From contig NZ_LGYZ01000078.1 of NCBI RefSeq assembly GCF_001310275.1, positions 62,001-126,000 on the forward strand: a DNA stretch of 64,000 nt, given 5' to 3'. The translations under genes were made by a program, and so were the position numbers. The stretch's first letter is position 1, and the number at the start of each line of letters is the position of its first letter. The DNA is from Nocardia arizonensis. Lineage in GTDB: Bacteria; Actinomycetota; Actinomycetes; Mycobacteriales; Mycobacteriaceae. Below are positions 52,810 to 62,432 of this stretch, one piece after another. The notes beneath the pieces are model-generated. The model had not been told where the DNA came from, ran no database searches, and was given only the letters and a program-made list of their open reading frames with translations.

Positions 52810-54507
52810 ATGGGGCAGCAGACACTCTCGGTGGTCGAGGAGCCGATTCAGCGAACCGAACGCGGCGGCAGGCGCGGGCGATTGCGGCCGCGTCAACGCC
52901 TGCGGGTACCGGTGGTGACCGAGGCCGTCGGCCTGCTGGTCGCCGACCGGCAGGCCACCGCCGACACCATCGTCGCCGCGCCCACCCCGCTGCAACCGAT
53001 CGACCTGTCCGACGACGCGCGCGTGGCCGAGGTGCTCGACCTCGCGGTCCGGGTGGGCGAGGTCGTCCTCGCCTCGGGCACCGGTGTCGTCGACACCACC
53101 ACCCAGGTCCGTTTCATCGCCGCCACCTACGGCCTGGCCCGCTGCGATATCGATGTCACCTACGATGCCATTCGCGTCTGGGCCGACCGCGGCCCGCGAC
53201 TGCCGCCCGCGAGCACCATGCGCGTCGTGCGCTACCGGGCGTTGGACTTCACCCGGCTCGCCGCCGTCGACAGGCTCACCCGCCGCATCCGCACCAAGGT
53301 GGTGTCCCCGGAGGACGCGCGCGCCGAACTCGACGCCGTCGTCGCCGCGCCGCACCCATACCCGCGCTGGACCGCGACCTTCGGCTGGTCGCTGCTGGCT
53401 GCGGCCATCGGCGTGCTGCTCGGCGGCGGCTGGTTGGTCGCGCTGGTGAGCTTCGCCGCGACCGCGCTGATCGACCGGGTCAACCGGGTGCTCAACCGCT
53501 ACGGTCTGCCGTTCTTCTTCCAGCACATGGTCGGCGGCGTGATCGCGGCCAGTCCCGCCATCGCGCTGTCGACCCTGGCCGGGCCGCTCGGACTCGAGGT
53601 CGACCCGACGCTGATCATCGCGGCCGGAATCACCGTGCTGCTGAGTGGATTGTCCCTCGTCGGCGCGGTGCAGGACGCCATAACCGGCGCACCCGTCACC
53701 GCCTCGGCCCGGTTGCTCGAGGTCGTCATGATGACCGGCGGCATCGTCGCGGGCATCGTGCTGGCCCTGCGCTTGGCGCAGGTGGTCGGCGCGACCGTGC
53801 CCGCCATCGAACTCACCGCGGGACGCGACATCACCGATCTGCCGGTCAAGATCGTCGCGGGCGCGGTCGCCGCGGTGGCCTTCGCCCTGGCCTGCTACGC
53901 GGAGAAGCGGGCGCTGGCCGCCGCGGCGTTCGGCGGCGCGGCGGGAATCTGCTGCTTTCTGGTGGTGCAGTGGGCCGACTTCGGTCCGGTGGTCGCGGCG
54001 GGGGTCGCGGCGACGGTCGTCGGTCTGGCCGGTGGCCTGCTCGCCCGCCGCGCGCTGACACCGCCGCTGGTCGTGGCCGTCGCGGGCATCACACCGCTGC
54101 TGCCGGGTCTGAGCGTGTATCGCGGCCTGTGGGCACTGCTCGACGACCAGATCCTGCTCGGCCTCAACCAGGTACTCGCGGCCTTCGGCGTCGGCTGCGC
54201 GCTGGCGGCCGGTGTCACCCTCGGCGAATGGTTCGACCGCACCCAGTTGCGACCGCGCATCCTGCGCCGTTTCGGATCGCTGCGCAAACCCATCGTGCGC
54301 CGGATCCGCCGCCCCATCTCCCTGGTCCGCGAGAACCGGGTCCGGCCCGGTCAGCGCCCCGGCGCCGCCACCGGGCCCGCCACCCGCAAGCGCGGGCGAA
54401 CCGACAATTCCGGCCGCGCGCACCGCGGCGCCCGTACCTCCCCCGTGCGGCCCTCCATCGGCGACGGCCCGGGTGACGGCGTCACGGGCGCGCAGAGCGC
54501 CGACTGA
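52810..54507 (+). CDS. ThrE-family threonine/serine exporter
   Basis: This 565-residue protein has an N-terminal ThrE (DUF1212) cytosolic domain (about 60-195: VGEVVLASGTGVVDTTTQVRFIAATYGL). About ten membrane helices follow (200-480) with the second ThrE domain, and the tail is long, basic and disordered (about 490-565). In Corynebacterium ThrE exports threonine and serine using the proton gradient. The ATG at 52810 is taken; a GTG at 52786 is the alternative. Single gene. Confidence 0.87.
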   Translation: MGQQTLSVVEEPIQRTERGGRRGRLRPRQRLRVPVVTEAVGLLVADRQATADTIVAAPTPLQPIDLSDDARVAEVLDLAVRVGEVVLASGTGVVDTTTQVRFIAATYGLARCDIDVTYDAIRVWADRGPRLPPASTMRVVRYRALDFTRLAAVDRLTRRIRTKVVSPEDARAELDAVVAAPHPYPRWTATFGWSLLAAAIGVLLGGGWLVALVSFAATALIDRVNRVLNRYGLPFFFQHMVGGVIAASPAIALSTLAGPLGLEVDPTLIIAAGITVLLSGLSLVGAVQDAITGAPVTASARLLEVVMMTGGIVAGIVLALRLAQVVGATVPAIELTAGRDITDLPVKIVAGAVAAVAFALACYAEKRALAAAAFGGAAGICCFLVVQWADFGPVVAAGVAATVVGLAGGLLARRALTPPLVVAVAGITPLLPGLSVYRGLWALLDDQILLGLNQVLAAFGVGCALAAGVTLGEWFDRTQLRPRILRRFGSLRKPIVRRIRRPISLVRENRVRPGQRPGAATGPATRKRGRTDNSGRAHRGARTSPVRPSIGDGPGDGVTGAQSAD

Positions 54508-54625
54508 GCGCGCGATCGCCGGACCGACCGGTGCGTCCGGGACGCGGAACCGGTATCGTCGGTGCCGCTGATCAGGTGGCCCACCGACGTCGGTGCGCAC
54601 GGGCGATGATGAGGTGGGTACGGAC

Positions 54626-55291
54626 GTGTCGGACGAAGCGGTCCCTTTCTCGACGCAGATCCGCGAGGCCACCGAACTACGGCACGCCGAAGCGGAGAAC
54701 GCCTCGTTCATCCGTGACATGCTCGGCGGCGGCCTCGGTATCGCGTCCTATCGCCGCTACACCGGCCAACTCTGGTTCATCTACCGCGCGCTCGAATCAC
54801 GCTGGGACGCATTGGCCGACGATCCTGTCGCCGCGCCGTTCATCCGTCCCGAGTTGGCGCGCACCGCGGAACTCGAACGCGACCTGACCCATCTGATCGG
54901 TCCCGACTGGCGCACCCGCCTGACCGCGCTGCCCGCCACCGCCACCTACGCCGCGCGCATCGAGGAATGCGCCCGCGACTGGCCCGCGGGCTATATCGCC
55001 CACCATTACACCCGCTATCTCGGTGACCTCTCCGGCGGCCAGGTCATTCGCGGAGCCGCCGAGAAATTGTGGGGTCTGCCGCGCCGCGGCGACGGTGTGC
55101 GCTTCTATGTCTTCGACGGCATCGCCAACCCCGCCGCCTTCAAACGCGAATACCGGGTCCTGCTCGACGAACTGCCCCTCGACGACCTCGAACGCCGCCG
55201 CGTCCTCGACGAGGGACAGCACGCCTTCGCCCTCAACACCGCGGTCTTCGCCGAACTCGCCGCGGAATACCCCACGCGCCTACCGTCCTGA
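54626..55291 (+). CDS. hmuO: Heme oxygenase (biliverdin-producing)
   Basis: This 221-residue alpha-helical heme oxygenase has the proximal heme ligand H20 in TELRHAEAE and the distal-helix motif YLGDLSGGQVI. It opens heme to biliverdin, CO and iron, supporting iron acquisition from heme. The GTG at 54626, preceded by GAGGTGGG, gives the expected family length (about 215 aa). No heme importer is adjacent in this window. Confidence 0.9.
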   Translation: MSDEAVPFSTQIREATELRHAEAENASFIRDMLGGGLGIASYRRYTGQLWFIYRALESRWDALADDPVAAPFIRPELARTAELERDLTHLIGPDWRTRLTALPATATYAARIEECARDWPAGYIAHHYTRYLGDLSGGQVIRGAAEKLWGLPRRGDGVRFYVFDGIANPAAFKREYRVLLDELPLDDLERRRVLDEGQHAFALNTAVFAELAAEYPTRLPS

Positions 55292-55305
55292 CGAGGGGCC
55301 GGTCA

Positions 55306-56199
55306 TCAGCCCGGACCGTAGGTGAAGATCGCGGTGATCACGAACCACAGGACCCAGGCGAACCCGATCACCATGCCGATCATGAGCCCGACGCGCATGG
55401 CCGCCCGGCCCATGTCGATATCGCCCGACTCCCGCGGATACAGTTTCCACGGGCTGTACCAGGGCGCCTCGATCACACGACCCGCGCGCGCCTCGCGTTC
55501 GGCCCGCGCGAGATCCTCGACGTACTGCTCGGCCAGGGCCTGATTCGGTCCGCCGTGCCACAGCGTGACGTCGATCGGTCCGAGGAAACCCTCGTTGATG
55601 AGATCCTGCGGTGCGGGCAGATACGGCAGGATACCCAGCCCGCGGAACGCCACCGCGACGTCGTTGGCGGTCCACAGATGCTTCTCGGACTTGGCCAGCA
55701 CGTCGAAGTAGTGCCGCAGCCGATACGGATCGTTGCCGAGGATGACATCGAAACTCGGGTCGCTCCACGCCTGGTCGACCCGCAACTGCGTACCGCTGAG
55801 CGGCACCACCAGCGCGACACCGTGTACCGCGCGCTGTCCCAGACCGCGCGCGGCCAGCCAGTTCTGCAACGCGAAGGTGTGCTCGCGCGACTTGTCCAGC
55901 GGGGTACGCCGATCCTTGCTCTCGAATTCCACGGGCGCGCCGTCGATCGTCCACGGGCCGTTGAGCGGAATGTCGAGTTCGCCGTCCTGGCGCGCCGACA
56001 GCGCCTCGGCCTCGATCACCACGCAACTGGTCGGCGTCCACACCACCGCGTCGAACTGGTACAGCGTGTCCTCGTGGAACAAATTGCAGTTGATCGTCGC
56101 CACCCCGTGCGGGCTGCCGGGGTCCTTCCAGGTGCGCAACCAATCGATCAGCGCCCGTTCGGCATTGGAGCCTGTCGGGTTCTGCACTCGCACGAGCAT
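55306..56199 (-). CDS. NERD-domain protein with C-terminal membrane helix
   Basis: This 297-residue protein has an N-terminal nuclease-related (NERD) domain (about 10-140: AERALIDWLRT, TINCNLFHEDTLYQFDAVVWTPTSCVVIEAEAL). One strong transmembrane helix (about 270-292) lies near the end. The D-x(n)-E-x-E pattern of restriction-like nucleases is partly visible (FDAVV ... VIEAEA), so catalysis is possible but not shown. It is convergent with the heme oxygenase gene. Confidence 0.75.
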   Translation of the reverse strand: MLVRVQNPTGSNAERALIDWLRTWKDPGSPHGVATINCNLFHEDTLYQFDAVVWTPTSCVVIEAEALSARQDGELDIPLNGPWTIDGAPVEFESKDRRTPLDKSREHTFALQNWLAARGLGQRAVHGVALVVPLSGTQLRVDQAWSDPSFDVILGNDPYRLRHYFDVLAKSEKHLWTANDVAVAFRGLGILPYLPAPQDLINEGFLGPIDVTLWHGGPNQALAEQYVEDLARAEREARAGRVIEAPWYSPWKLYPRESGDIDMGRAAMRVGLMIGMVIGFAWVLWFVITAIFTYGPG

Positions 56200-56277
56200 T
56201 CGCGACCGCCCTTCACGTCGTCACTCGACACAGGACAGGATACGAGCAACCCGACACCGCCCGCTGACGGACACGCC

Positions 56278-57669
56278 TCACTCGGACGGCTCGGCCGCCA
56301 GTTTGCCTGCCCGGACGGCCGCCACCAACTCGGCGTGATCGGCCTCGGTGCGATCGGCGTAGCGCACCGCGAAGGCCGTCACCGCCTCGTCGAACGCCTC
56401 GTCGCCGTCCAGATACGCCGAGGTGAGGCGCGGGTCGAGGGATCGCGAATGCGCCCGCGCCAGAAGCGCGCCCGCGAGCCTGCCGTAGTCGTCGAGATCA
56501 TCGGCGGCCAGACCCGCCGGATCGATGGAGCCCTTCAGATTGCGGAACTGGCGCACGATGAACGGCAGTTCCCGCCCGTCGAGCCGCAGCGAGGTCCAGC
56601 CGAGCAGGATATCGGTCTCGGCCTGAACCAGTCTGGCGCCCTGTACGATTCGCTCACCCTCGTGCCGGACCGGACGCGGCGGCAGATACGGCGCCAACGC
56701 GGAGGCGATGGACTGCTTGAGTTGCAGGACCAGCACTTCGCCGTCATTGCCGTGCATGAGCGCGACATAGCTGCGCAGCCCGACACTTCCGGTGCCGACC
56801 ACGCGAAAGGCTATGTCGGACACCGCGAAACGGGCCAGCAGATTACGGCGCGACTCGCGAAGGGTGTCCGCGTAGTCCGTCAGGCCGTCGATCACCGCCT
56901 CGGCCACCGCCGGGTCCACCGCGGTCAGCACCGGCGGATCGCTGACGAATTTCTGCTTGCGCACACCGGTCACGTGGTCGTCGATGTGCTCGGTCCACTT
57001 GGCGGCGACCTTGGCGTGATCGTTCTTGCGGGCCTTCTTGGCGGCCTTCTTGAAATTGTCGAGCAGATCCTCGGCCGCCGCGGCGTCGAGCACCGATTCG
57101 TCCGGCAGCGCGGACCACGATCGCATGAACGGCATCTCCGCCAGGCGATCGGTGGCCAGGCGGTAGTACCGCGCGGCATCGCGGGCCGCGCGGGCGCAAC
57201 CGTCCTCGTCCACCCCCGATTCACGGCCCGCAAGCACGAGACTCGCGGCCAGGCGTTCGACATCCCATTCCCACGGTCCCGTCGTGGTCTCGTCGAAGTC
57301 GTTGATATCCATGACGATATCGCCGGACTGGGTGCCGTAGAGGCCGAAATTGGCCGCGTGGGCATCGCCGCATATCTGGGCGTTCAGACCGCTCACCGGG
57401 CTGTGGGCGAGGTCGGCGGCCATGAGGCCCGCCGCGCCGCGGTAGAAGGTGAACGGGCCCGACATCATGCGGCCGACCCGGAGGGGGACCAGGTGGGGCA
57501 GGCGGTCGGTGTGGGAGGCGGCGAGATAGTCGAGGAGGTCGGGTCGGGACGGCCCGGTGGGTTCCCGGTCTCGGATGCGGGGAGGGACGCGGTCGCGCAG
57601 GGCCCGCCCGCGGGCTCGGACCTCTTCGGCCGGTATGTAGTTGCGTAGGTCTAGGCCGCCATCTGACAC
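56278..57669 (-). CDS. DUF2252 family protein
   Basis: This 463-residue protein of the DUF2252 family has kinase-like motifs CGDAHAANFGLYG and VMDINDFDETTTGPWEWDVERLAAS, resembling the catalytic and metal loops of aminoglycoside-phosphotransferase folds. A basic segment (NFKKAAKKARKNDHAK) and a C-terminal helical bundle follow. The substrate is unknown. It lies upstream of the NERD gene on the same strand with a 78-bp gap. Confidence 0.82.
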   Translation of the reverse strand: MSDGGLDLRNYIPAEEVRARGRALRDRVPPRIRDREPTGPSRPDLLDYLAASHTDRLPHLVPLRVGRMMSGPFTFYRGAAGLMAADLAHSPVSGLNAQICGDAHAANFGLYGTQSGDIVMDINDFDETTTGPWEWDVERLAASLVLAGRESGVDEDGCARAARDAARYYRLATDRLAEMPFMRSWSALPDESVLDAAAAEDLLDNFKKAAKKARKNDHAKVAAKWTEHIDDHVTGVRKQKFVSDPPVLTAVDPAVAEAVIDGLTDYADTLRESRRNLLARFAVSDIAFRVVGTGSVGLRSYVALMHGNDGEVLVLQLKQSIASALAPYLPPRPVRHEGERIVQGARLVQAETDILLGWTSLRLDGRELPFIVRQFRNLKGSIDPAGLAADDLDDYGRLAGALLARAHSRSLDPRLTSAYLDGDEAFDEAVTAFAVRYADRTEADHAELVAAVRAGKLAAEPSE

Positions 57670-57720
57670 AGGGGAACTCTAGCCGGGTCCGTCGGCGGGT
57701 TCCTGCGGCGGTGGCCTGCG

Positions 57721-59448
57721 CTATCGGTCGGCTCTCGTCGCCCGGGTGGTGGCGCGGTCGGCTCGGATGGCGGGGTCCACCGGGGTGATCGGGAGTCGAA
57801 GGGCGCCGGGAGCGGTGTCGGGGACCGCGGGATGGTCGGGGGGAACGGGATCCATGCGGCGGTAGGGCGCGCCGGGGGCGGGGCGGGGGTCGGGCTCGTT
57901 CTTGTTGGGCCAGAACGACATCGCTCGTTCGGCCTGCGCGGCGATGGTGAGCGAGGGGTTGACGCCCAGGTTGGCGGTGACGGCGGAGCCGTCGGCGATG
58001 TGCAGGCCGGGATATCCGTAGACCCGCTGGTACGGGTCGACCACGCCGGTGTCGGGCGTGTCGCCTATGACACAGCCGCCGATGTAGTGCGCGGTGGCGG
58101 GGATGTCGAAGACGTCCATGATCAGGCCGTGCGTGTCGCCGTCGACCTTCTCGCCGAATCTGCGCCCGATATCGTGGGCGAGGGGGATCCAGGACGGATT
58201 GGGCTCGCCGGTGCCCGCCTTCGTCTTCAACATGCCGCGGCTGCGGTACGAGGTGAGCGAATTGTCCAGCGACTGCATGATCAGCAGGATCACCGACTTC
58301 TCCGAGGCGCGTCTGGCGTCGAGACTGCGCAGGAACACCAGCGGATGCGACACGACGGCGAGCAGGAAGCGCAAGAACCGGAACGCGCCACCGTCGACGA
58401 TCGGCACCGACATCGGGAACAGGGCGTTCTGGCCCTTGCCGTAGTGGCAGACCTCGACATGGGTATCGGCCTCGGGATGGATGGATGAGGTGATCGCGAT
58501 GCCCTCGGCGAAATCGGTGCGTGTGCGGCTCACCACATTGAGGATGGCCTCGGAATTACTGCGGGTCAGTTCGCCGAGGCGGGGGGACAGGTTCGGCAGG
58601 ATCGACTTGTCGCGCATGGCGTGCAGCAGCTTCTGGGTGCCGAGGGCGGCGCCCGCGAAGACGACCTGTTCGGCGGTGAATGATCTGCGCTGCTTGCGAA
58701 TCCAACGATCCGACCGGAAGGTTTCCACGGTGTAGCCGCCACCGGACAACGGTCGCACCTCGACGGCCGTGGTGAGCGGATGGACCTCGGCGCCCGCCTG
58801 CTCGGCCAGGTACAGATAGTTGGTCGGGGTGGTGTTCTTGGCGTTGTGCGGGCAGCCGGTGAAGCATCGGGCGCAGTGGACGCAGCCGCGCCTGCGCGGC
58901 CCCGCACCGCCGAAATACGGATCATCGACCTCGGCGCCGGGATCGGCCTCGTTGAAGAAGACGCCGACATCGGTGGCGTGGAAGGTCTCGCCGACCCCGA
59001 GATCGTCGGCGATCTCCTTGATCACCCGGTCCGCCGGGGTCATGCGGGGATTGCGCTGCACCCCGAGCATGCGTTTGGCCTGGTCGTAGTAGGGAGCCAG
59101 TTCGGCGCGCCAATCGGTGATGTGCGCCCACTGCCTGTCGGCGTAGAAATTGGGCAGTGGTTCGTAGAGGGTGTTGCCGTAGATCAGCGATCCGCCGCCG
59201 ACTCCCGCACCGGAGAAGACGGCGCACTTGCCGAGCACGCTGATGCGCTGGGTGCCGGTCATGCCGAGTCGAGGGGCCCAGATGGATTTGCGCACATTCC
59301 AATTGGTGCGCGGTAGATCCTCGGCGCGCCAGCGCCTGCCCGCCTCGAGTACGCCGACCCGATAGCCCTTCTCGGTCAGACGCAGTGCGCTCACGCTGCC
59401 GCCGAAGCCGGAACCGATCACCAGTACGTCGTAGTCGAATACGGGCAT
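57721..59448 (-). CDS. GMC-family oxidoreductase, ChoD-like, with Cys cluster
   Basis: This 575-residue flavoprotein has N-terminal VLVIGSGFGGSVSALRLTEKG and C-terminal GLHIADGSAVTANLGVNPSLTIAAQAERA, as in mycobacterial ChoD. A CVHCARCFTGC segment puts four Cys (189, 192, 195, 199) in a CX2CX2CX3C pattern that could bind an Fe-S cluster, a feature seen in this GMC branch. ChoD was named a cholesterol oxidase, but its true substrate is debated. The ATG at 59448 follows GAGAGGAAG. The Pro-rich tail is disordered. Divergent from the phosphatidyltransferase gene. Confidence 0.86.
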   Translation of the reverse strand: MPVFDYDVLVIGSGFGGSVSALRLTEKGYRVGVLEAGRRWRAEDLPRTNWNVRKSIWAPRLGMTGTQRISVLGKCAVFSGAGVGGGSLIYGNTLYEPLPNFYADRQWAHITDWRAELAPYYDQAKRMLGVQRNPRMTPADRVIKEIADDLGVGETFHATDVGVFFNEADPGAEVDDPYFGGAGPRRRGCVHCARCFTGCPHNAKNTTPTNYLYLAEQAGAEVHPLTTAVEVRPLSGGGYTVETFRSDRWIRKQRRSFTAEQVVFAGAALGTQKLLHAMRDKSILPNLSPRLGELTRSNSEAILNVVSRTRTDFAEGIAITSSIHPEADTHVEVCHYGKGQNALFPMSVPIVDGGAFRFLRFLLAVVSHPLVFLRSLDARRASEKSVILLIMQSLDNSLTSYRSRGMLKTKAGTGEPNPSWIPLAHDIGRRFGEKVDGDTHGLIMDVFDIPATAHYIGGCVIGDTPDTGVVDPYQRVYGYPGLHIADGSAVTANLGVNPSLTIAAQAERAMSFWPNKNEPDPRPAPGAPYRRMDPVPPDHPAVPDTAPGALRLPITPVDPAIRADRATTRATRADR

Positions 59449-59586
59449 GACTTCCTCTCGATATCCGGGCCCCGATAGCTGAGATATTTTCATATTCATT
59501 CTTTCGGCGGGTTCGATGTGAGATAACCCGTTCCGCATCTCGCCGTTTCGGCGTGCCCGGATGGCGGCGCGCGGGGGCGGTGCGGT

Positions 59587-60234
59587 ATGCACGGGTCTGT
59601 GACAAGCGAATCCGGGACGAACGAATCCGGGACCGGGGGCCTGCGGGCCGTGTTCGCCGACCGCGTACTCACCGTCCCCAATGCACTGAGTGTGGTCCGG
59701 CTGCTCGGCGTACCCCTGTTCCTGTGGTTGCTGCTGGTCGAACACGCCGACGGCTGGGCCTTCGCGCTGCTGGTCGCCAGCGGGGTCACCGATTTCCTTG
59801 ACGGCAAACTGGCCCGGCTGCTCGACCAGTCCTCGCGACTCGGCGCGCTGCTCGACCCGTTCGTGGACCGGCTGTATCTGGTCACCACCCTGCTCGCCTT
59901 CGTCCTGCGCGGGCTTATCCCGTGGTGGGTCGCGGTCATCCTGGTCGGTCGGGATCTGGTGCTGACCCTGACCCTCGGCATCTACCGGCGCCGCGAACTC
60001 GAGCCTCCCGAGGTGATCTATCTGGGCAAGGCGGCCACCTTCGCGCTCATGTCGGCACTGCCATGGTTGCTGGCCGGGCAGATGGACTGGCCGCTGAGCG
60101 GACTCGGTCGGGCCTTCGGCGCGGCCCTGCTCATCTGGGGTACCGCGGTCTACGTCTGGACCGGCGCGCTGTACCTGGGCAAGGCGGTCGCGGTGGCCCG
60201 CGCGATACCGGCTGTGCCACACCGACGCCCATAG
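59587..60234 (+). CDS. pgsA2: CDP-alcohol phosphatidyltransferase (PgsA2-like)
   Basis: This 215-residue membrane enzyme has the family motif with D72, G73, A76, R77, G86, D90 and D94 (DGKLARL ... RLGALLDPFVDR). Membrane helices lie at about 37-52, 58-72, 98-130 and 150-195. It exchanges CMP of a CDP-diacylglycerol for an alcohol such as glycerol phosphate. The position 75 bp before gcvH repeats Rv1822-Rv1826 of M. tuberculosis. A GTG at 59599 is an alternative start. Confidence 0.85.
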   Translation: MHGSVTSESGTNESGTGGLRAVFADRVLTVPNALSVVRLLGVPLFLWLLLVEHADGWAFALLVASGVTDFLDGKLARLLDQSSRLGALLDPFVDRLYLVTTLLAFVLRGLIPWWVAVILVGRDLVLTLTLGIYRRRELEPPEVIYLGKAATFALMSALPWLLAGQMDWPLSGLGRAFGAALLIWGTAVYVWTGALYLGKAVAVARAIPAVPHRRP

Positions 60235-60310
60235 CGGAGACGTCGGGTCGGACCGGTCGGGGGCTCTCGAATAGAGTTGCGGACAACCTCGACGAAGAAA
60301 GGACGGCCTC

Positions 60311-60709
60311 GTGACCCAGACCCCCGAGGATCTGCGCTACACCGAGGAGCACGAATGGGTGCGCCGGCTCGGCCCGACGACGGTCCGTGTCGGCATCACC
60401 GACTACGCCCAGTCACAGCTCGGTGACGTCGTGTTCGTCCAACTGCCGCAGGCCGACACCGATGTCGTCGCCGGCGACGGTATCGCCGAGGTGGAGTCGA
60501 CCAAGAGCGTCTCCGACATCTACGCCCCGCTGACCGCGAAAGTCGTTGCGGTGAACGAGGAATTGGCACAGTCACCGGAGACGTTGAACGCGGACCCCTA
60601 CGGTGACGGTTGGCTGTTCGATCTGGAGGTCGGTGACGCCGCCGACCTCGAAAAGTCCCTCGGTGAACTGCTCGATGCCGCAGGTTATCAAGGAGTTATC
60701 GGGGGCTGA
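60311..60709 (+). CDS. gcvH: Glycine cleavage system H protein
   Basis: This 132-residue lipoyl carrier has the lipoylation lysine K65 in VESTKSVSD and the family opening RYTEEHEWVRR. It shuttles the aminomethyl group between GcvP, GcvT and the lipoamide dehydrogenase. It starts with GTG after GAAAGGA. Unlike gcvP beyond the right end, it has no riboswitch of its own. Neighbour of garA, as in all mycobacteria. Confidence 0.96.
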   Translation: MTQTPEDLRYTEEHEWVRRLGPTTVRVGITDYAQSQLGDVVFVQLPQADTDVVAGDGIAEVESTKSVSDIYAPLTAKVVAVNEELAQSPETLNADPYGDGWLFDLEVGDAADLEKSLGELLDAAGYQGVIGG

Positions 60710-60845
60710 GCCGGCCTTCCCGGTTCTACCTGCACGGGCACGCCCCGGCAGGGTACGGTCAATGCCAACAGACGTCCGGCGGTCGATGCCGGTGTTCCGA
60801 TCGACACGACGCATCGTGTCGGTGAAGGCATCACCTGCTTGCATG

Positions 60846-60851
60846 GATAAT
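60846..60851 (+). promoter_or_regulatory. Possible -10 element for garA
   Basis: GATAAT lies 24 bp before the garA GTG in an otherwise GC-rich gap. It fits a SigA-type -10. No clear -35 is seen. Confidence 0.3.
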
Positions 60852-60874
60852 CAGGTTCGAGGAGGAGAGAAACG

Positions 60875-61360
60875 GTGAGCGAGAACAAAGACCCGGGTTA
60901 CCAGGAGACCGCGGCCGAGACGACGTCGGTCTTCCGCGCGGATTTCCTGAACGAGGTCGAGGCGTCGCGCTCCGTAGAGCCGACCGGCGAACAGCCGGTT
61001 CAAGGGGTCGAGGGTCTGCCTGTCGGCGCGGCCCTCTTGGTCGTCAAGCGGGGCCCGAACGCGGGCTCGCGCTTCCTGCTGGATCAGCCGACCACATCGG
61101 CCGGTCGCCACCCCGACAGTGACATCTTTCTCGACGACGTCACCGTCAGCCGTCGCCACGCCGAGTTCCGGCAGGACGACGACACCTTCCAGGTGGTGGA
61201 TGTGGGCAGCCTGAACGGTACCTATGTGAACCGGGAGCCGGTGGACTCCTCGGAGTTGCAGAACGGCGACGAAGTACAGATCGGGAAATTCCGGCTCGTC
61301 TTCCTGACCGGACCGCGCGCGCAGGTCAGCGAGCCGTCGGCGGGTGCGGGCAGCCTATGA
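60875..61360 (+). CDS. garA: FHA-domain regulator GarA/OdhI
   Basis: This 161-residue protein has the N-terminal kinase-target motif ETTSVF (residues 15-20) and a C-terminal FHA domain (about 70-135) with SAGRHPDSDIFL, SRRHAEF and GSLNGTYVN. Unphosphorylated GarA/OdhI inhibits 2-oxoglutarate dehydrogenase and regulates glutamate metabolism. Phosphorylation of the ETTS threonine by PknB/PknG-type kinases lets the FHA domain bind its own tail and releases the inhibition. The GTG start has a strong GGAGGAGAG. Confidence 0.96.
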   Translation: MSENKDPGYQETAAETTSVFRADFLNEVEASRSVEPTGEQPVQGVEGLPVGAALLVVKRGPNAGSRFLLDQPTTSAGRHPDSDIFLDDVTVSRRHAEFRQDDDTFQVVDVGSLNGTYVNREPVDSSELQNGDEVQIGKFRLVFLTGPRAQVSEPSAGAGSL

Positions 61361-61397
61361 GAAGGACGGCGCCGTCGACCATGAAGGATTCGGCGCT

Positions 61398-62228
61398 GTG
61401 ACGGGCGCGGCGCAGTGGGCGCGCGGAGGCATGTCGATCGGCTCCGTACTCGACCTGCTGCGCCCCGATTTCCCGGACGTCACCATTTCCAAGATCAGAT
61501 TCCTCGAGGCGGAGGGTCTGATCAGGCCGGAGCGGACTCCCTCCGGATATCGCAGGTTCTCGCACGCCGATTGCGAGCGGCTGCGCTTCGTGCTGACCGC
61601 GCAACGGGATCAGTACCTGCCGCTGAAGGTGATCAAGGAGCAGTTGGAGGCGATCGACAGCGGTGCGGCCACCTTGGGCGTGCGCGAGGCGCGGGCCCGT
61701 GCCGTCTCGGGTCGGCACGGCGCGGAACCCGGGCCGGTCGCCGAACCCGCCGACGAACCGACGGGTCGTTCCGCTCGGGTTGCGGGTTCGGCCGCGCCCC
61801 GTAGGCTCGGTGTCGTGCCCGGTGAGGTCTCACCCGACGAACTGCGCTTCGACCACGAAATCCGGCTCACCCGTGCGGATCTGCTCGAGCAGGCCGAGAT
61901 CGACGAGAAGTTCCTCAACGATCTGATCCGGGCGAACCTGATCACCCCCGGCGCCGCGGGCTTCTTCGACGCGGAGTCGGTGACGCTGGCCAGAACCGCG
62001 CGGGCCATGGCCGAATTCGGCTTGGAGGCACGGCATTTGCGGGCCTTCAAACTGGCCGCCGATCGCGAGGCCGCCCTGGTCGCGCAGATCGCCGCGCCGA
62101 TCGCCAAGAGCCGCGACGCCGGCGCACGGGCGCGCGCGGAGGAGACGGTGCGCGAACTCGCGGCGCTGTCGCTGACGCTGCACACCTGTCTGGTCAAGGC
62201 ATCGGTGCGCGGTTCGCTCGGCGGCTAG
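61398..62228 (+). CDS. ftsR: MerR-family regulator FtsR (Rv1828-like)
   Basis: This 276-residue protein has an N-terminal MerR HTH (SIGSVLDLLRPDFPDVTISKIRFLEAEGL, YRRFSHADCERLRF) and a C-terminal helical domain. The linker is disordered and Pro/Ala-rich (about 110-150). Homologues in Corynebacterium (FtsR) activate ftsZ and affect cell division; the mycobacterial homologue is Rv1828. The GTG at 61398, with GAAGGA upstream, is used; ATG 61431 is too close to its GGAGG. Confidence 0.88.
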   Translation: MTGAAQWARGGMSIGSVLDLLRPDFPDVTISKIRFLEAEGLIRPERTPSGYRRFSHADCERLRFVLTAQRDQYLPLKVIKEQLEAIDSGAATLGVREARARAVSGRHGAEPGPVAEPADEPTGRSARVAGSAAPRRLGVVPGEVSPDELRFDHEIRLTRADLLEQAEIDEKFLNDLIRANLITPGAAGFFDAESVTLARTARAMAEFGLEARHLRAFKLAADREAALVAQIAAPIAKSRDAGARARAEETVRELAALSLTLHTCLVKASVRGSLGG

Positions 62229-62432
62229 AGCCCGCTCTCGATCCGGCGCTTCGGCGCGGACCCTTCGTCCCGGGGTCGCCGCCGCGGCGCCGCTGGTATC
62301 CCACGGCGGCAACGCGCCGGTTTCGGCTGTGCACACCGATCGCAGCACCCCCGCCGATTCGCTTAGACTCGGTGGTACGGCAAGCTCCGCAGCGGTCATG
62401 CCGGGCGGTCGGCGAGTATGGGAGGCAGTGCG

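Noticed and set aside
59520..59545. AACCCGTT near the ChoD-like gene as another KstR site
   Set aside because: Only the inner AACNNGTT core matches and the outer bases do not. Such cores occur by chance several times in 64 kb.
57721..60222. Minus-strand open frame extending the ChoD-like protein to 833 residues
   Set aside because: The extra N-terminal residues lie antisense to the phosphatidyltransferase gene and lack coding character. The ATG at 59448 has a strong RBS and the expected FAD motif right after it.
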